Shown here: piece after piece, positions 8,629 to 19,200 of the stretch
Numbering within the stretch: position 1 is the first letter of the stretch
Layout of the letters: each line of letters starts with the position of its first letter
Assembly (NCBI RefSeq): GCF_002563675.1
Contig: NZ_PDJC01000001.1
Location: forward strand, 2,108,001-2,172,000
Length of the DNA: 64,000 nucleotides
Source of the DNA: Propionicimonas paludicola
Lineage (GTDB): Bacteria > Actinomycetota > Actinomycetes > Propionibacteriales > Propionibacteriaceae
Direction of reading: 5' to 3'
Position numbers and translations under genes: made by a program
The notes under the pieces: model-generated
What the model was told of the DNA's origin: nothing
Database searches by the model: none
Seen by the model: the letters and a program-made list of their open reading frames with translations, nothing else

Positions 8629-10638
8629 CTACCTCGGATCTACGCCAGAGGCGGAAAGCAGACCCTTCTCGATTGCCCGGGAAACCAGCTCCTCGCGGGT
8701 CCGAGCGTTGAACTTCTCCCGCAGCGTGACCACCTGCTTGCGCACGGTGTTCACCGAGACGTAGAGCTGAGCGGCGATCTCGCGCAGTGAGGCGGACGTG
8801 GCCAGCAGCGGCAACAACACCTTCTCCCGCGGGGTGAGCCGCATCAGCGGCCCGGCCGCCCGATAGCCCGGACGGAGATCAGCCAGCTTGGCCGGCACCA
8901 GCCGCTCACGCAGATAGCACTCCCCCGAGAAGGGATGATCGACGTGGCGTTCCAGCACTGTGGTGAGCAGGCCCTTGGGCAGCAGCGCCACCGGCAGCAG
9001 GCTCCGGGCTTCGCGAGAAATCAGGCAGGCCGCCAGGATCGATTGCTCGATCTCGGCGTCGTCGTCCTCGTTGAGGATTCCGACTGCCGCCTTCAGCGCC
9101 TGCAGGGCCGCACGGTCGGCCAACGACAGCTGGGCCGCATGCAGCCCTTCCTCGGCCAACACCCTGGCCTGCTCCAGATCGCCGGCGCACAGATGCAGCC
9201 GGGCCGCCGGGGCCAGCGTGAGGAACCGGGCGCCGGCGTCGGTGATGGCAGCAAGCATGGTCGCAGCCAGGTCCACCTCGCCGAGGTTGATCAGCAGTTC
9301 AGCCCGGGTGCGCAACTGGACCGGGTCCACCTCGTCCGGCCTAGCTCCGCCCAGGGCCGCATCGAACGCGGCCAGGGCCGCCTCCGGCTCCTGCCACAGG
9401 ATGCCGGCATAGGCCCGAGTGCAGGCCATCAGCAGCGACTGATCGAACCAGTGCTGCGCCTGACGCCGTTCCAGGGCGGCGAGCTCGACCATCACCTCGG
9501 CTTTGTCGAGCTGGTGAATCCCGGCGAAGGCCTTCGACAGGTGCAGCAACTCGGCCAGCGAGGCGGCTGCCTGGCACCGGTGTCCGGTGTGGTCGGCGAT
9601 GTACAGCTCGCCACGAGTCCGCTGCCCGGCATTTCCGTTGAAGAAGCCGGACGCAGCCAGCAGGCTCGCTCCGATCACCCCGAGCAGGCTGCACCGAGGA
9701 CTGAGCAGCAGGACCAACTCGCTCTGCCGGGCGACCTCCGTCCAGCGTCCCACCGCGGTCGCCAACGCCGCCGAGCAGAGATGGAAGATGGCCACCGCGT
9801 ACGCGAAGGGCGGATGATGCTCGCGGTTGGCCTGCAGGATCCGCTCCTCGATGGCGCGCCTGGTCGCCGCCGCGGCCGTTCGTCCAGGATCGGCCAGGGC
9901 CGAGGTGGCGCACGCCTGGGTCAGCATCCAGAAGCTCCCCGCGACCAGGGCGGCATTCACGTCCTGATGGTCGGCCCAACCCGAGTGAAGGGCCGCTCCC
10001 TCCTTGATCAGTTCCCCGACCAGCTCGGCGATCGACAACTGGTTCCGCTCAACGTCCAGGGCGGCCAGCAAGGCCACCGAGGCGCTCAGGATCGGGTGGG
10101 CCTGGCGCTCCGAGCTGGCCAAGGTGTGCACCGCCCGCTGCAGGCGAAGATCCCAGCGCACCAAGCCGGGCTCGGTGAGCAGGATTCGCTCCAGTGCACC
10201 CCAGTCAGCCTCATCGGCCGCCCAGAGCGCCAGCTGCGGGATGGTGTCGGGCAGCCCGAGTCGCAATCCGGCCCGCAACATCTCGCGTCGGGGCCGGGAA
10301 AGGCCGTCGTAGCGTCCTTCCAGTTCGACCAGCATCGAGTCGCGGACAGCCGCGACCAGCTTCGGCTCCGGACCGTCGGCCAGGAACCCGGCCTCCTCAA
10401 GATGGCGGTAGAGCTCAGCCAACTCCGCACTCGACACCCGACTGCCGGTACTCTCCGCGGCCATCCGGAACAGGCCCTCGGTCAAGCTTTCGGCCAAGGC
10501 GATCCGGCTGAACCAGTCCGGAGCACCCAGCCCCTGCCACAGCTCACACCACTCCGCGACTGCGGGCGTCGCAAGCCGATGCACCAGCGGCAGCCGAGTC
10601 TGACTTCCCTCGGCGCGCTCCGCTTCAAACGCTCTCAC
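8629..10638 (-). CDS. Large LuxR-type regulator without ATPase domain (paralogue B1)
   Basis: 669 residues from a GTG with AAGGAGG 9 bases upstream. The C-terminal helix-turn-helix reads LTPREKVLLPLL ... VSVNTVRKQVVTLREKF. The central region is alpha-helical repeat without any P-loop. It is clearly closer to the gene at 36449-38515 than to its neighbour: both share WFDQSLL/WFDDSLL, RSLLP-(V/F)-LLP and the (V/G)PAKLA(D/T)L segment before the DNA-binding domain. An N-terminal segment around residues 65-115 could be a winged-helix remnant. Function unknown beyond DNA binding. Confidence 0.82.
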   Translation of the reverse strand: MRAFEAERAEGSQTRLPLVHRLATPAVAEWCELWQGLGAPDWFSRIALAESLTEGLFRMAAESTGSRVSSAELAELYRHLEEAGFLADGPEPKLVAAVRDSMLVELEGRYDGLSRPRREMLRAGLRLGLPDTIPQLALWAADEADWGALERILLTEPGLVRWDLRLQRAVHTLASSERQAHPILSASVALLAALDVERNQLSIAELVGELIKEGAALHSGWADHQDVNAALVAGSFWMLTQACATSALADPGRTAAAATRRAIEERILQANREHHPPFAYAVAIFHLCSAALATAVGRWTEVARQSELVLLLSPRCSLLGVIGASLLAASGFFNGNAGQRTRGELYIADHTGHRCQAAASLAELLHLSKAFAGIHQLDKAEVMVELAALERRQAQHWFDQSLLMACTRAYAGILWQEPEAALAAFDAALGGARPDEVDPVQLRTRAELLINLGEVDLAATMLAAITDAGARFLTLAPAARLHLCAGDLEQARVLAEEGLHAAQLSLADRAALQALKAAVGILNEDDDAEIEQSILAACLISREARSLLPVALLPKGLLTTVLERHVDHPFSGECYLRERLVPAKLADLRPGYRAAGPLMRLTPREKVLLPLLATSASLREIAAQLYVSVNTVRKQVVTLREKFNARTREELVSRAIEKGLLSASGVDPR

Positions 10639-11646
10639 TCCGATCAGCCTCCTTCACCGCTCGCTGCGTGCCAGATGTCCGCCTGGGCCGTCCACCACAT
10701 GGGGTCGGGCCCAATCGCCAGTTGCCTGACCGGTGTCTAGCCGGGCCTCCTCTGCGCGCAACCGAGCGACTGTCGGGGGTGAGGATGTGAGTCGAACTCA
10801 CGATGATCGGCGGGCCTGCGAACTGTCCTGGCGAACCGGGACGAAGACCTGCGCTCGCCTAGATGGTAACTGTGAATCGGCGTGGCGCCACCCACGGGCC
10901 GTCCGGCAGCGAATCGCTGAGACCGCAGCGTCCAGCCAATGGACGAACCTCCGCATGGCCGGGACGCAGCCCGCGACGTCCGCCCGAATGAGGCGCCGTC
11001 AGTACTCCCCCTCGAACTCATCGAGGTGTGAAACTCCACCGCCGCCATTGCCGTCTCCTTGCGATTCCTCGTCGAAATTCGACACATGCCGAGTGGGCCG
11101 ACTTTCCCAGGACCTCACTCGTTGATGCTCGCCCAGAGCATCTCCGTAGCTGACAGATCGGGACGCGGCCAGCCTCGCGAGAAGCTGGAAGCCGACGCCA
11201 TCGGGCCACCGTATGCAGAGATTTGTGGTGCCTCACAGCATATGTTTCGAAAACGGCTCCCGCTAGCCTTGACGTAACACCGATGTAGGTATCTGGTTGA
11301 GTACAGAGGGTACCAAAGTGGGACCCCGAACTCTGCCGACGGGCTGCCGTGGACCCCTCTGGAGGTGATCGCGGCGGCCTACCGATTGGCCCATGCCCGC
11401 CGGGGAAGCAGTCCCGACCGCCGGTTTGTTGCGGCGCGCCACTTATGGGATCCCACTGATACCGCAAACACCTGGATCTATCTCCGGATTTTCCCGAAGA
11501 ATGCCGGATCAATCACGAAAAGATAACTACCGCACGCGTCAGTGAAGAGGCACAACGATCCGTGCCGCGGCTCGGCCGGTCACGCCGCGCCGCGGCCCCT
11601 GGCCGCCGCATCGAATGCCTCGTCGACGAAACCCACCCAGATACGA
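10639..11646. other. Gene-poor stretch between regulator and ABC transporter
   Basis: About 1 kb with no convincing gene. Several small hairpins occur (for example GTCCTGG-CGAA-CCGGGAC near 10825). On the minus strand an AAGGAG (11055-11060) is placed 6 bases before an ATG at 11048, opening a 103-codon Arg/Ser-rich frame to 10737 that does not look like a protein. A short acidic frame in another phase (10999-11085) is discussed in the findings. Confidence 0.45.
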
Positions 11647-11692
11647 CAATCGGCAGCCCCGGCGGACTAGCGGTGGCCGGGACTGCCGATTG
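11647..11692 (-). terminator. Rho-independent-type terminator of the sugar ABC operon
   Basis: A 17-base stem with one mismatch pairs 11647-11663 with 11676-11692 around a 12-base loop. It begins 14 bases after the stop codon of the permease gene on the minus strand. Confidence 0.8.
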
Positions 11693-11706
11693 AGCTGTTG
11701 GTTACC

Positions 11707-12909
11707 TCACCCGCGGCGCTTGTTGATGAGGTCGAAGGCGACGGCCAGGAGGAGGACGAGTCCCTTGATGGCCATCTGCCAGGCGGCGTCGACCGAGAGG
11801 ATGGACAGGCCCATGTTGAGCACGCCCATGACCAGGCCGCCGATCATGGCTCCGGTGACGGTACCGACGCCGCCTTGGACGGCTGCGCCGCCGATGAACA
11901 CGGCTGCGATGGCGTCCAACTCGTAGTCCTTGCCGGCGGAGGCGACTGCGCTGCCGGCACGGGCGGTGGAGACGACGCCGGCCAGGGCGGCGAGGATGCC
12001 GATGTTGACGAACAGGGCGAAGTTCACTCGCTTGGTCTTGACGCCGCTCATGATGGCGGCGAACAGGTTGCCGCCCATGGCATAGATGTGGCGTCCGAAC
12101 ACCGACCGGTTGAGCAGGAAGTCATAGCCCAGGATCAGCACGGCCAGCAGGATCAAGATGATCGGGGTGCCGGAGTAGTTCGCCAACTGCCAGGCAATAC
12201 CGAGAATCGCCAACACAGCCACCACCAGCTTGCCCCAGAAGGACAGAGCCGGCTCGACCGGGAGGGTCAGCTTCTTGCGGTTGCTCCGCGCCTGGCTCTG
12301 GAAGAAGACCAGCAGAGCGCACGCGAGAATGGCCAGGGCCATGGTGAGCACGTCAGTGGTGCCGATTGTGCCCAGCCAGGAGGGGAGCCAGCCGGCGCCG
12401 ATGGCGACGAACTCGGCGGGCAGGCCTCCGATGGTGCCACCGTGCAGGAAGATCAGTGTGAGGCCACGGAACAGCAACTGGCCAGCAAGAGTCGCGATGA
12501 AGGCCGGAACTCCCACGTAGGCCACCCAGAAGCCTTGCCAGGCGCCGACCAGGGCACCGACCAGCAGCGAGATGATCACGGCGATCCACCACGGCAGATG
12601 CCATTCACTCATCGCCAACGCGGCGATTGCGCCGACCATGGCGACCACGGAGCCGACCGACAAGTCGATGTGACCGGCGATGATCACCATGACCATGCCG
12701 ATCGCCAGGATCAGCACGTAGGAGTTCTGCTGGATCAAGTTGTTGACGTTGCCGGGCAACAGCAGGCGTCCACCCGTGAGCACCTCGAACAACAAGATGA
12801 TGACGACCAGCGCAGCCAGAATGCCGTACTGACGGAAGTCGACGGCCATGTTCCGGTTGTTCTTCGTCTTTTCGCCCGTCGCTGGGGCGCTCGGGGTAAC
12901 GGTGCTCAT
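11707..12909 (-). CDS. Sugar ABC transporter permease (GguB/XylH/MmsB family)
   Basis: 400 residues with about ten hydrophobic segments, the RbsC-like fold of sugar permeases. It forms the membrane channel for the sugar delivered by the upstream binding protein. It contains the characteristic [13 protein letters not shown] segment and near the C-terminus [20 protein letters not shown]. The start overlaps the ATPase stop by 4 bases. The extra length against RbsC (about 320) is normal for the GguB/XylH branch. Confidence 0.92.
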   Translation of the reverse strand: MSTVTPSAPATGEKTKNNRNMAVDFRQYGILAALVVIILLFEVLTGGRLLLPGNVNNLIQQNSYVLILAIGMVMVIIAGHIDLSVGSVVAMVGAIAALAMSEWHLPWWIAVIISLLVGALVGAWQGFWVAYVGVPAFIATLAGQLLFRGLTLIFLHGGTIGGLPAEFVAIGAGWLPSWLGTIGTTDVLTMALAILACALLVFFQSQARSNRKKLTLPVEPALSFWGKLVVAVLAILGIAWQLANYSGTPIILILLAVLILGYDFLLNRSVFGRHIYAMGGNLFAAIMSGVKTKRVNFALFVNIGILAALAGVVSTARAGSAVASAGKDYELDAIAAVFIGGAAVQGGVGTVTGAMIGGLVMGVLNMGLSILSVDAAWQMAIKGLVLLLAVAFDLINKRRG

Positions 12910-14450
12910 CGCAGAGCTTCCTTTCCTGCGGTCATGAGGTACATGAGGTTTTCCTGGGTGGCCTCCGAACGCGGCACATCACCGGTGATGACGCCCTCGG
13001 AGATCGTGTAGATGCGATCACACATGCCGATCAGCTCAGGCAACTCGGAGGAGATCATCACCACCGCCTTGCCCTGATCGGCGAGCTCGTTGATCAGGCC
13101 ATAGATTTCGTACTTGGCGCCGACGTCGATGCCGCGGGTGGGCTCGTCGAGGATCAGCACATCAGGTCCGGCAGCCAGCCACTTGGACAAGACCACCTTC
13201 TGCTGATTGCCGCCGGACAACCGACCCACGATCTCCGAGACCGATGGCGTCTTGATGTTCATGCTGCGCCGGTACTCATCGGCGGTCAGGTACTCGCGGT
13301 TGCGATCGATGACCCCCCACTTGGCGAACTTGGCCAGTGCCACCGCAGTGATGTTGGTGCTGATCATCCCGATCAGATTCAACCCGTACCGCTTACGGTC
13401 CTCGGTCACATAGGCGATCCCATTAGCCACCGCCTCATCCACCGTGGCCGTGCTGATCTCGACACCGTTCTTGAACACGCGGCCCGAGATATTGGTCCCC
13501 CAGAGACGACCGAAAAGGCTCATAGCCAGTTCGGTACGGCCAGCACCCATCAGGCCGGCGAAGCCGACGATCTCGCCAGCGCGGACACTGAAGCTGGCAT
13601 GGTCCACGGCGACCCGGCTCGGATCGACGGGATGGTAGGCCGTCCAGTCCTCGACTCGGAACCGCTCTTCACCGATCTTCGACTCATGAGGCGGAAACAG
13701 GTTGCTGAGTTCGCGGCCGACCATGGACTTGATGATTCGGGCCTCGGTGGCGTCGGGGCCGCGCATGTCGATGGTCTCGATGGTCTTGCCGTCACGGATC
13801 ACCGTGACCCGATCAGCGATCCGACGGATCTCGCGCAGCTTGTGCGAAATCATGATGCAAGTGATCCCGTGATCACGCATACCCGCGATCAGATCCAGCA
13901 AGTGGTCGGAATCCTCATCGTTCAATGCGGCGGTCGGTTCGTCCAGGATCAGCAGGGAGACGTCCTTGGCCATGGCCTTGGCGATCTCAACCAGCTGCTG
14001 CTTGCCGACACCGATCTCGTAAATCTTGGTGGCCGGGTTCTCATTGAGCCCGACACGTTCCAGGAGCCGACCGGCCTCCAGAGTCGTACGATCCCAGTCG
14101 ATCACGCCGCCCTTGGCGCGTTCGTTACCCAGGAAGATGTTCTCTGCGATCGACTGCAGCGGGTTCAGCGCCAACTCCTGGTGGATGATGACGATCCCGG
14201 CCGACTCGCTGGAGTTGATATCGGCGAAAGTCGCCTCAACCCCATTGAACTCGATCGTTCCCGAGTACGTGCCGTGCGGGTACACCCCGGACAACACCTT
14301 CATCAACGTGGACTTACCAGCGCCGTTCTCACCACAGATCGCGTGGACCTCGCCCCGGGCAACCTCCAAAGAGACCCGATCCAAAGCCCGAACCCCACCA
14401 AAGTCTTTGGTGATCTCATGCATCCGCAGGATCGGTTCGTTCTCAACCAT
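12906..14450 (-). CDS. Sugar ABC transporter ATP-binding protein (GguA/XylG/MmsA family)
   Basis: 514 residues with two tandem ABC domains. The first has Walker [10 protein letters not shown] (residues 38-46) and Walker [13 protein letters not shown]. The second has the signature LSGGNQQKV and Walker [14 protein letters not shown]. As in this family, the second P-loop is degenerate ([10 protein letters not shown]). It powers uptake of a monosaccharide, and relatives handle xylose, galactose, arabinose or several sugars. It lies between the binding-protein and permease genes. Confidence 0.93.
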   Translation of the reverse strand: MVENEPILRMHEITKDFGGVRALDRVSLEVARGEVHAICGENGAGKSTLMKVLSGVYPHGTYSGTIEFNGVEATFADINSSESAGIVIIHQELALNPLQSIAENIFLGNERAKGGVIDWDRTTLEAGRLLERVGLNENPATKIYEIGVGKQQLVEIAKAMAKDVSLLILDEPTAALNDEDSDHLLDLIAGMRDHGITCIMISHKLREIRRIADRVTVIRDGKTIETIDMRGPDATEARIIKSMVGRELSNLFPPHESKIGEERFRVEDWTAYHPVDPSRVAVDHASFSVRAGEIVGFAGLMGAGRTELAMSLFGRLWGTNISGRVFKNGVEISTATVDEAVANGIAYVTEDRKRYGLNLIGMISTNITAVALAKFAKWGVIDRNREYLTADEYRRSMNIKTPSVSEIVGRLSGGNQQKVVLSKWLAAGPDVLILDEPTRGIDVGAKYEIYGLINELADQGKAVVMISSELPELIGMCDRIYTISEGVITGDVPRSEATQENLMYLMTAGKEALR

Positions 14451-14483
14451 GCTTCACCCTCACATCAAGTTGACCAGGACATG

Positions 14484-14520
14484 CCGGTGGGGTGACGGCT
14501 CGAAACCGTCACCCCACCGG
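14484..14520 (-). promoter_or_regulatory. Intercistronic hairpin between binding protein and ATPase genes
   Basis: A perfect 15-bp stem (14484-14498 with 14506-14520) closes a 7-base loop. It lies 7 bases after the binding-protein stop and before the ATPase start. In sugar ABC operons such hairpins stabilise the binding-protein mRNA and lower transcription of the downstream genes, giving an excess of binding protein. That role is inferred from position. Confidence 0.7.
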
Positions 14521-14527
14521 TCACATG

Positions 14528-15658
14528 TCACAGACCGACGTCGGAGCCCTTGAGGAAGCCCGAATCGATCAGCTTGGACTGAACCAGGTCCTTGGTCACA
14601 ACCTCGGGCTCGATCAGGTAGGACGGGACGATCTTGACCTCATTGTTGTAGGTCTTCTCATCGTTCACGTCGACCTTCTCGCCCTTGATGATCTGCTGGA
14701 TCATCTTGAACACCTGGGCACCCAGCTTGCGGGTGTCCTTCCAGACGGTCATGGACTGCTCGCCAGCCAGGATCGCCTTGACGTTGGCCTTGTCGCCATC
14801 CTGACCGGTGATGATCGGCCAATCCGGACCCGGCTTGTAGCCAGCCGACTTCAGCGAAGCCTCGATGCCGATTGCCAGGGAGTCGTTGGGGGAAAGAACA
14901 GCCTGGACCTTCTTGCCACCGGCGTAGAAGGAGGACAGACGGTTGTCCATCTCGGACTGAGCGTTGGCCGACTTCCAGCCCTGGATGCCGATCGTGGTCC
15001 ACTCGTCAACGGACTTCGGAGCCTTGCCACTGGGGACCACGAGGGTGCCCTTGGTGACGTAGGGAAGCAGAACATCCCACGCACCGGCGAAGAAGAACTT
15101 CGCGTTGTTGTCGTCGGGGCTGCCGGCGAAGGGCTCGATGTTGATCGGCGAGGTGGCCGAATCAAGCTTGAGCTGGTCCTTCAGGAAGTTGCCCTGCAGC
15201 TGGCCGACCTTGTAGTTGTCGAAGGTGGCGTAGTAGTCGACGTTCGGGCTGCCCTTGATCAGGCGGTCGTAAGCGATGACCTTGATCTTCTGCTTGGCGG
15301 CCTGCTCGAGCACCGGGGTGAGCGCGGTGCCGTCGATGGAGGCGATCACGAGGATCTTCGAGCCACCAGCGATCTGGTTCTGGATCTGGCTGATCTGCTG
15401 ATCAACCTTGTCATCGGCGTACTGAAGATCAACGGTGCACTTGGCCTCTTCCAGCTGCTTCTTCAGCTGCTCGCCATCGTTGATCCACCGCTCCAGGCTC
15501 CGGGTCGGCATCGTGATGCCAACATTGCAGTCAGCAGCAGCCGGCGCCGGTGCGCTGCCCGACGTGGCGGGCTGGGCGGCACCGCCGCTGGAGCAAGCGC
15601 CAAGGGTCAGGGCAAGCACACTCGCGGCTGCGAGCGCGACATGAGTCTTCCGCGACAT
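14528..15658 (-). CDS. Sugar-binding lipoprotein (ChvE family)
   Basis: 376 residues from ATG 15658, chosen because GAGAGGA lies 5 bases upstream and a lipoprotein signal follows at once. The lipobox LGAC anchors the protein to the outer face of the membrane. The mature part is a periplasmic-binding-protein type 1 fold, with the ChvE-like opening VGITMPTRSLERW and the segment VIAYDRLI. It captures a pentose or hexose and delivers it to the permease/ATPase encoded downstream. A LacI-type operator lies about 170 bases upstream. Confidence 0.92.
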   Translation of the reverse strand: MSRKTHVALAAASVLALTLGACSSGGAAQPATSGSAPAPAAADCNVGITMPTRSLERWINDGEQLKKQLEEAKCTVDLQYADDKVDQQISQIQNQIAGGSKILVIASIDGTALTPVLEQAAKQKIKVIAYDRLIKGSPNVDYYATFDNYKVGQLQGNFLKDQLKLDSATSPINIEPFAGSPDDNNAKFFFAGAWDVLLPYVTKGTLVVPSGKAPKSVDEWTTIGIQGWKSANAQSEMDNRLSSFYAGGKKVQAVLSPNDSLAIGIEASLKSAGYKPGPDWPIITGQDGDKANVKAILAGEQSMTVWKDTRKLGAQVFKMIQQIIKGEKVDVNDEKTYNNEVKIVPSYLIEPEVVTKDLVQSKLIDSGFLKGSDVGL

Positions 15659-16270
15659 TCTGTTCCTCTCTGAATCTCTGTCGCCGGCCCGATAGAGCCC
15701 ACCCCCGGTGGACTGCATATGGGGCCGCCAGCTGCGATCGCAGCTTTTGTCTGTGCCCACAACATAAGCCCACAAAACGGCGTCCAGCAAACCCATGGCG
15801 GTAACGATCCAGTAACGCATGATGGAAATCGTTTTCCTAGATCCACCGCGGAGGGGGCGACCGTTTGCCCTAGTCGCAGGACTTTAGCCCCGCAGTACCA
15901 TCGGACATACCACCGCAATTACCGCAAAGTGGGCAGGTTTGTGGGATGTGTCCATGCATAAGTTGCTCTTTCCAACATTTTACTCGGATCGCCCCTCTTT
16001 TGGGCATCGGACGAGGCGGCCCGCGAGCCGGGGTCCGCCCTACCCACTCGGTGGCGTCTCGACACACCGACAGCGCTCGGTTCGGCAAATACTCGCAGCT
16101 CCGGGTCCCGTCAGCGGCCCGGAGCAGCCGGCTCAGGTAGCCTTCGCACTCGGATTGCCATCGGATGCCCGGCACGGTCGGGCGCCCAAAGGCGCGGCTG
16201 CCCCTGGCCCGCCCGGCCTGGGGTCCGGCAAGATTCGACGTAGCCAGCCAGACCCCATCAAGGAGGCCCG
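15659..16270. other. Intergenic region upstream of chvE-like and pyc genes
   Basis: 612 bases separating the divergent sugar-transport operon and pyruvate carboxylase. It contains the LacI-type operator at 15824-15837. The middle part (15840-16000) is less GC-rich than the flanks, as expected for promoters. No coding frame of plausible composition was found. Confidence 0.5.
15824..15837. promoter_or_regulatory. LacI/GalR-type operator
   Basis: GGAAATCGTTTTCC is palindromic except for the two bases flanking the centre, and has the central CG typical of LacI-family sites. It lies about 165 bases upstream of the sugar-binding lipoprotein start, in the right place to control the ABC operon. No LacI-family gene is encoded in the window. 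Confidence 0.65.
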
Positions 16271-19200
16271 GTGTTCAAGAAGATCCTGGTAGCCAACCGC
16301 GGCGAGATCGCCGTCCGCGCTTTCCGTGCGTCCACCGAGCTGGGGGTGACGACGGTCGCGGTCTTCCCGTACGAGGATCGGCACGCCGAGTACCGGCTGA
16401 AGGCCGATGAGTCCTACGAGATCGGCGAACACGGCCACCCGGTCCGCGCCTATCTGGACGTGGCCGGCATCATCGACGCGGCCAAGCATGCCGGCGCCGA
16501 TGCGATCTACCCCGGCTACGGCTTCCTCTCGGAGAACCCCGACCTGGCCCAGGCCTGCGAGGAGTCCGGGATCACCTTCATCGGCCCTCCGCATCAGGTC
16601 CTCGAGCTCACCGGAAACAAGGCCCGCGCCATCGAGGCGGCCCGGGCCGCCGGCCTGCCGACCCTGTCCGGTTCCGAGCCCAGCGATGACGTCGAGACCC
16701 TGTTGGCTGCTGCCGAGGCGGTCGGGTTCCCGCTGTTCGTGAAGGCTGTCTCCGGCGGTGGCGGACGCGGCATGCGCCGGGTCGCGTCTGCCGACAAGCT
16801 GCCCGCCGCGCTCGCCGAGGCCATGCGCGAGGCCGAGTCGTCCTTCGGCGACTCGCGGATGTACCTGGAACAGGCCGTGATCAACCCGCGGCACATCGAA
16901 GTGCAGGTGCTGGCCGATGCCACTGGTTCGGTGATCCACCTGTATGAGCGCGACTGTTCGGTGCAGCGCCGCCACCAGAAGGTGGTCGAGATCGCCCCGG
17001 CGCCGAACCTCGATCCGGCCTTGCGGGCCCGGATCTGCGACGACGCCGTCCGCTTCGCCCGGCAGATCGGTTATGTGAACGCCGGAACCGTGGAGTTCCT
17101 GGTCGGTGAGGACGGACGCTACGTCTTCATCGAGATGAACCCGCGGATTCAGGTCGAGCACACCGTCACCGAGGAGGTGACCAATGTCGACCTGGTCAGC
17201 AGCCAGATCCGGATCGCGGCCGGCGAGACTCTGGCCGGCATCGGCCTGACCCAGGACGACATCGCCGTCCGTGGCGCCGCGCTGCAGTGCCGGATCACCA
17301 CCGAGGACCCGGCCAACGGCTTCCGTCCCGACACCGGCACCATCTCGGTCTACCGGACCCCGGGCGGCGCCGGCGTCCGCCTCGACGGCGGTGTGGTCTT
17401 CGCCGGATCGACGGTCGGCGCCCACTTCGACTCGATGCTGGTCAAGGTCACCTGCCGTGGCAGCGACCTGCGCAGCGCGGCCCGCCGGGCCTACCGCGCC
17501 CTGACCGAGTTCCGGGTGCGCGGCGTCTCGACGAACATCCCGTTCTTGGAGGCGGTGATCTCCGATCCCGACTTCCTGGCCGGCCACACGACCACCAGCT
17601 TCATCGACGACCGTCCGCATCTGCTGAACTACCACATCCCGGCCGACCGGGGCACCAAGCTGCTCACCTACCTGGCCGAGATCAGCGTCAATCGTCCCAA
17701 CGGTGAGCCGCGCACCGAGCTGGTGCCGCGCACCAAGCTGCCCATCCTGCCCAGCGCGATCGCCAACGCCGCTCCCCCAGCCGGCTCGCGGCAGCGACTG
17801 CTCGAGGTCGGGCCGGCCCAGTGGGCCGCCGAGCTGCGCGCTCAGAGCGCCGTGGCCGTGACCGACACCACCTTCCGGGACGCCCACCAGTCACTGCTGG
17901 CCACCCGGGTGCGCACTCGCGACCTGATGCACGCCGCTCCGGTAATCGCCCGGACCCTGCCGCAGCTGTTCAGCGTCGAGGCCTGGGGTGGCGCCACCTA
18001 CGACGTGGCCCTGCGCTTCCTCAAGGAAGACCCATGGAACCGGCTGGACGAGCTGCACCAGGCGATGCCGAACCTGCCGCTGCAGATGCTGCTGCGCGGC
18101 GCGAACACGGTCGGCTACACCCACTATCCGCCCGCAGTGACCAAGGCCTTCGTGGCCGAGGCCGCCCGGTCCGGGCTGGACGTGTTCCGGATCTTCGATG
18201 CGCTGAACAATGTCTCCTCGATCCGTCCGGCCATCGAGGCGGTGCTGGAGACCGACCACGCCGTGGCCGAGGCGGCGCTGTGCTACACCGGCAACATGAC
18301 CTCGCCGAGCGAGCGTCTGTACACCCTGGACTACTACCTGCGACTGGCCGAGCAGCTGGTCGAGGCTGGGGCGCACATCCTGGCCATCAAGGACATGGCC
18401 GGCCTGCTCCGGGCTCCGGCGGCAGCGAAGCTGGTCTCGGCGCTGCGATCGCACTTCGACCTGCCGGTGCATCTGCACACTCACGACACGGCAGGTGGCC
18501 AACTGGGCACCCTGCTGGCCGCGATCGATGCCGGCGTGGACGCGGTCGATGTGGCCTCGGCGGCCCTGGCCGGCACCACCTCGCAGGTCTCGATGTCGGC
18601 CCTGGTCGCGGCCCTGGAGGGCACCGACCGGGACCCCGGGCTGAGTCTGAATGCGGTCACCGCGCTGGAGCCGTACTTCGAGGCCATGCGGGCCCTCTAC
18701 GCCCCGTTCGAGTCCGGCCTGCCCGGACCGACCGGACGGGTGTACGTCCATGAGATCCCCGGTGGGCAGCTGTCGAACCTGCGCCAGCAAGCGATCGCGC
18801 TCGGCCTGGGTGGCCGGTTCGAGGCCATCGAGAACATGTACGCGGCCGCGAACAGGATCCTGGGCAACATCGTCAAGGTCACCCCGTCCTCGAAGGTGGT
18901 CGGTGATTTGGCGTTGGCCCTGGTCGGGCAGCGGATCGACCCGGACGACTTCGAGGCCAACCCCGGCAAGTACGACATCCCCGACTCGGTGATCGGCTTC
19001 CTGAACGGCGACCTCGGAGATCCGCCGGGCGGCTGGCCCGAGCCGTTCCGGACTAAGGCTCTGGCCGGGCGCACCACCAAGCCGGCGGTGGCCCAGCTGA
19101 CCGAGGACGACACCGCCGAGCTGGCCAGCAACCCGCGCCGCGCCCTGAATCGGCTGCTGTTCCCGGGCCCGCTGCGGGACTACGAGGACGCCGTCGACGC

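Noticed and set aside
8560-8640. Acidic short frame on the minus strand after the paralogue B1 stop
   Set aside because: It resembles the candidate peptide near 11,000 in composition but has no ATG, GTG or TTG in frame before the acidic part.
10780-10860. tRNA-like fragment on the minus strand (GTGAGTTCGACTCAC resembles a T arm)
   Set aside because: The loop has only 5 bases if the stem is paired, a 7-base loop breaks the stem, and no acceptor or anticodon arm could be found.
11278-11526. Plus-strand frame with protein-like stretch TPLEVIAAAYRLAHARR
   Set aside because: No start codon with a ribosome binding site and no downstream domain; may be a decayed gene but cannot be supported.
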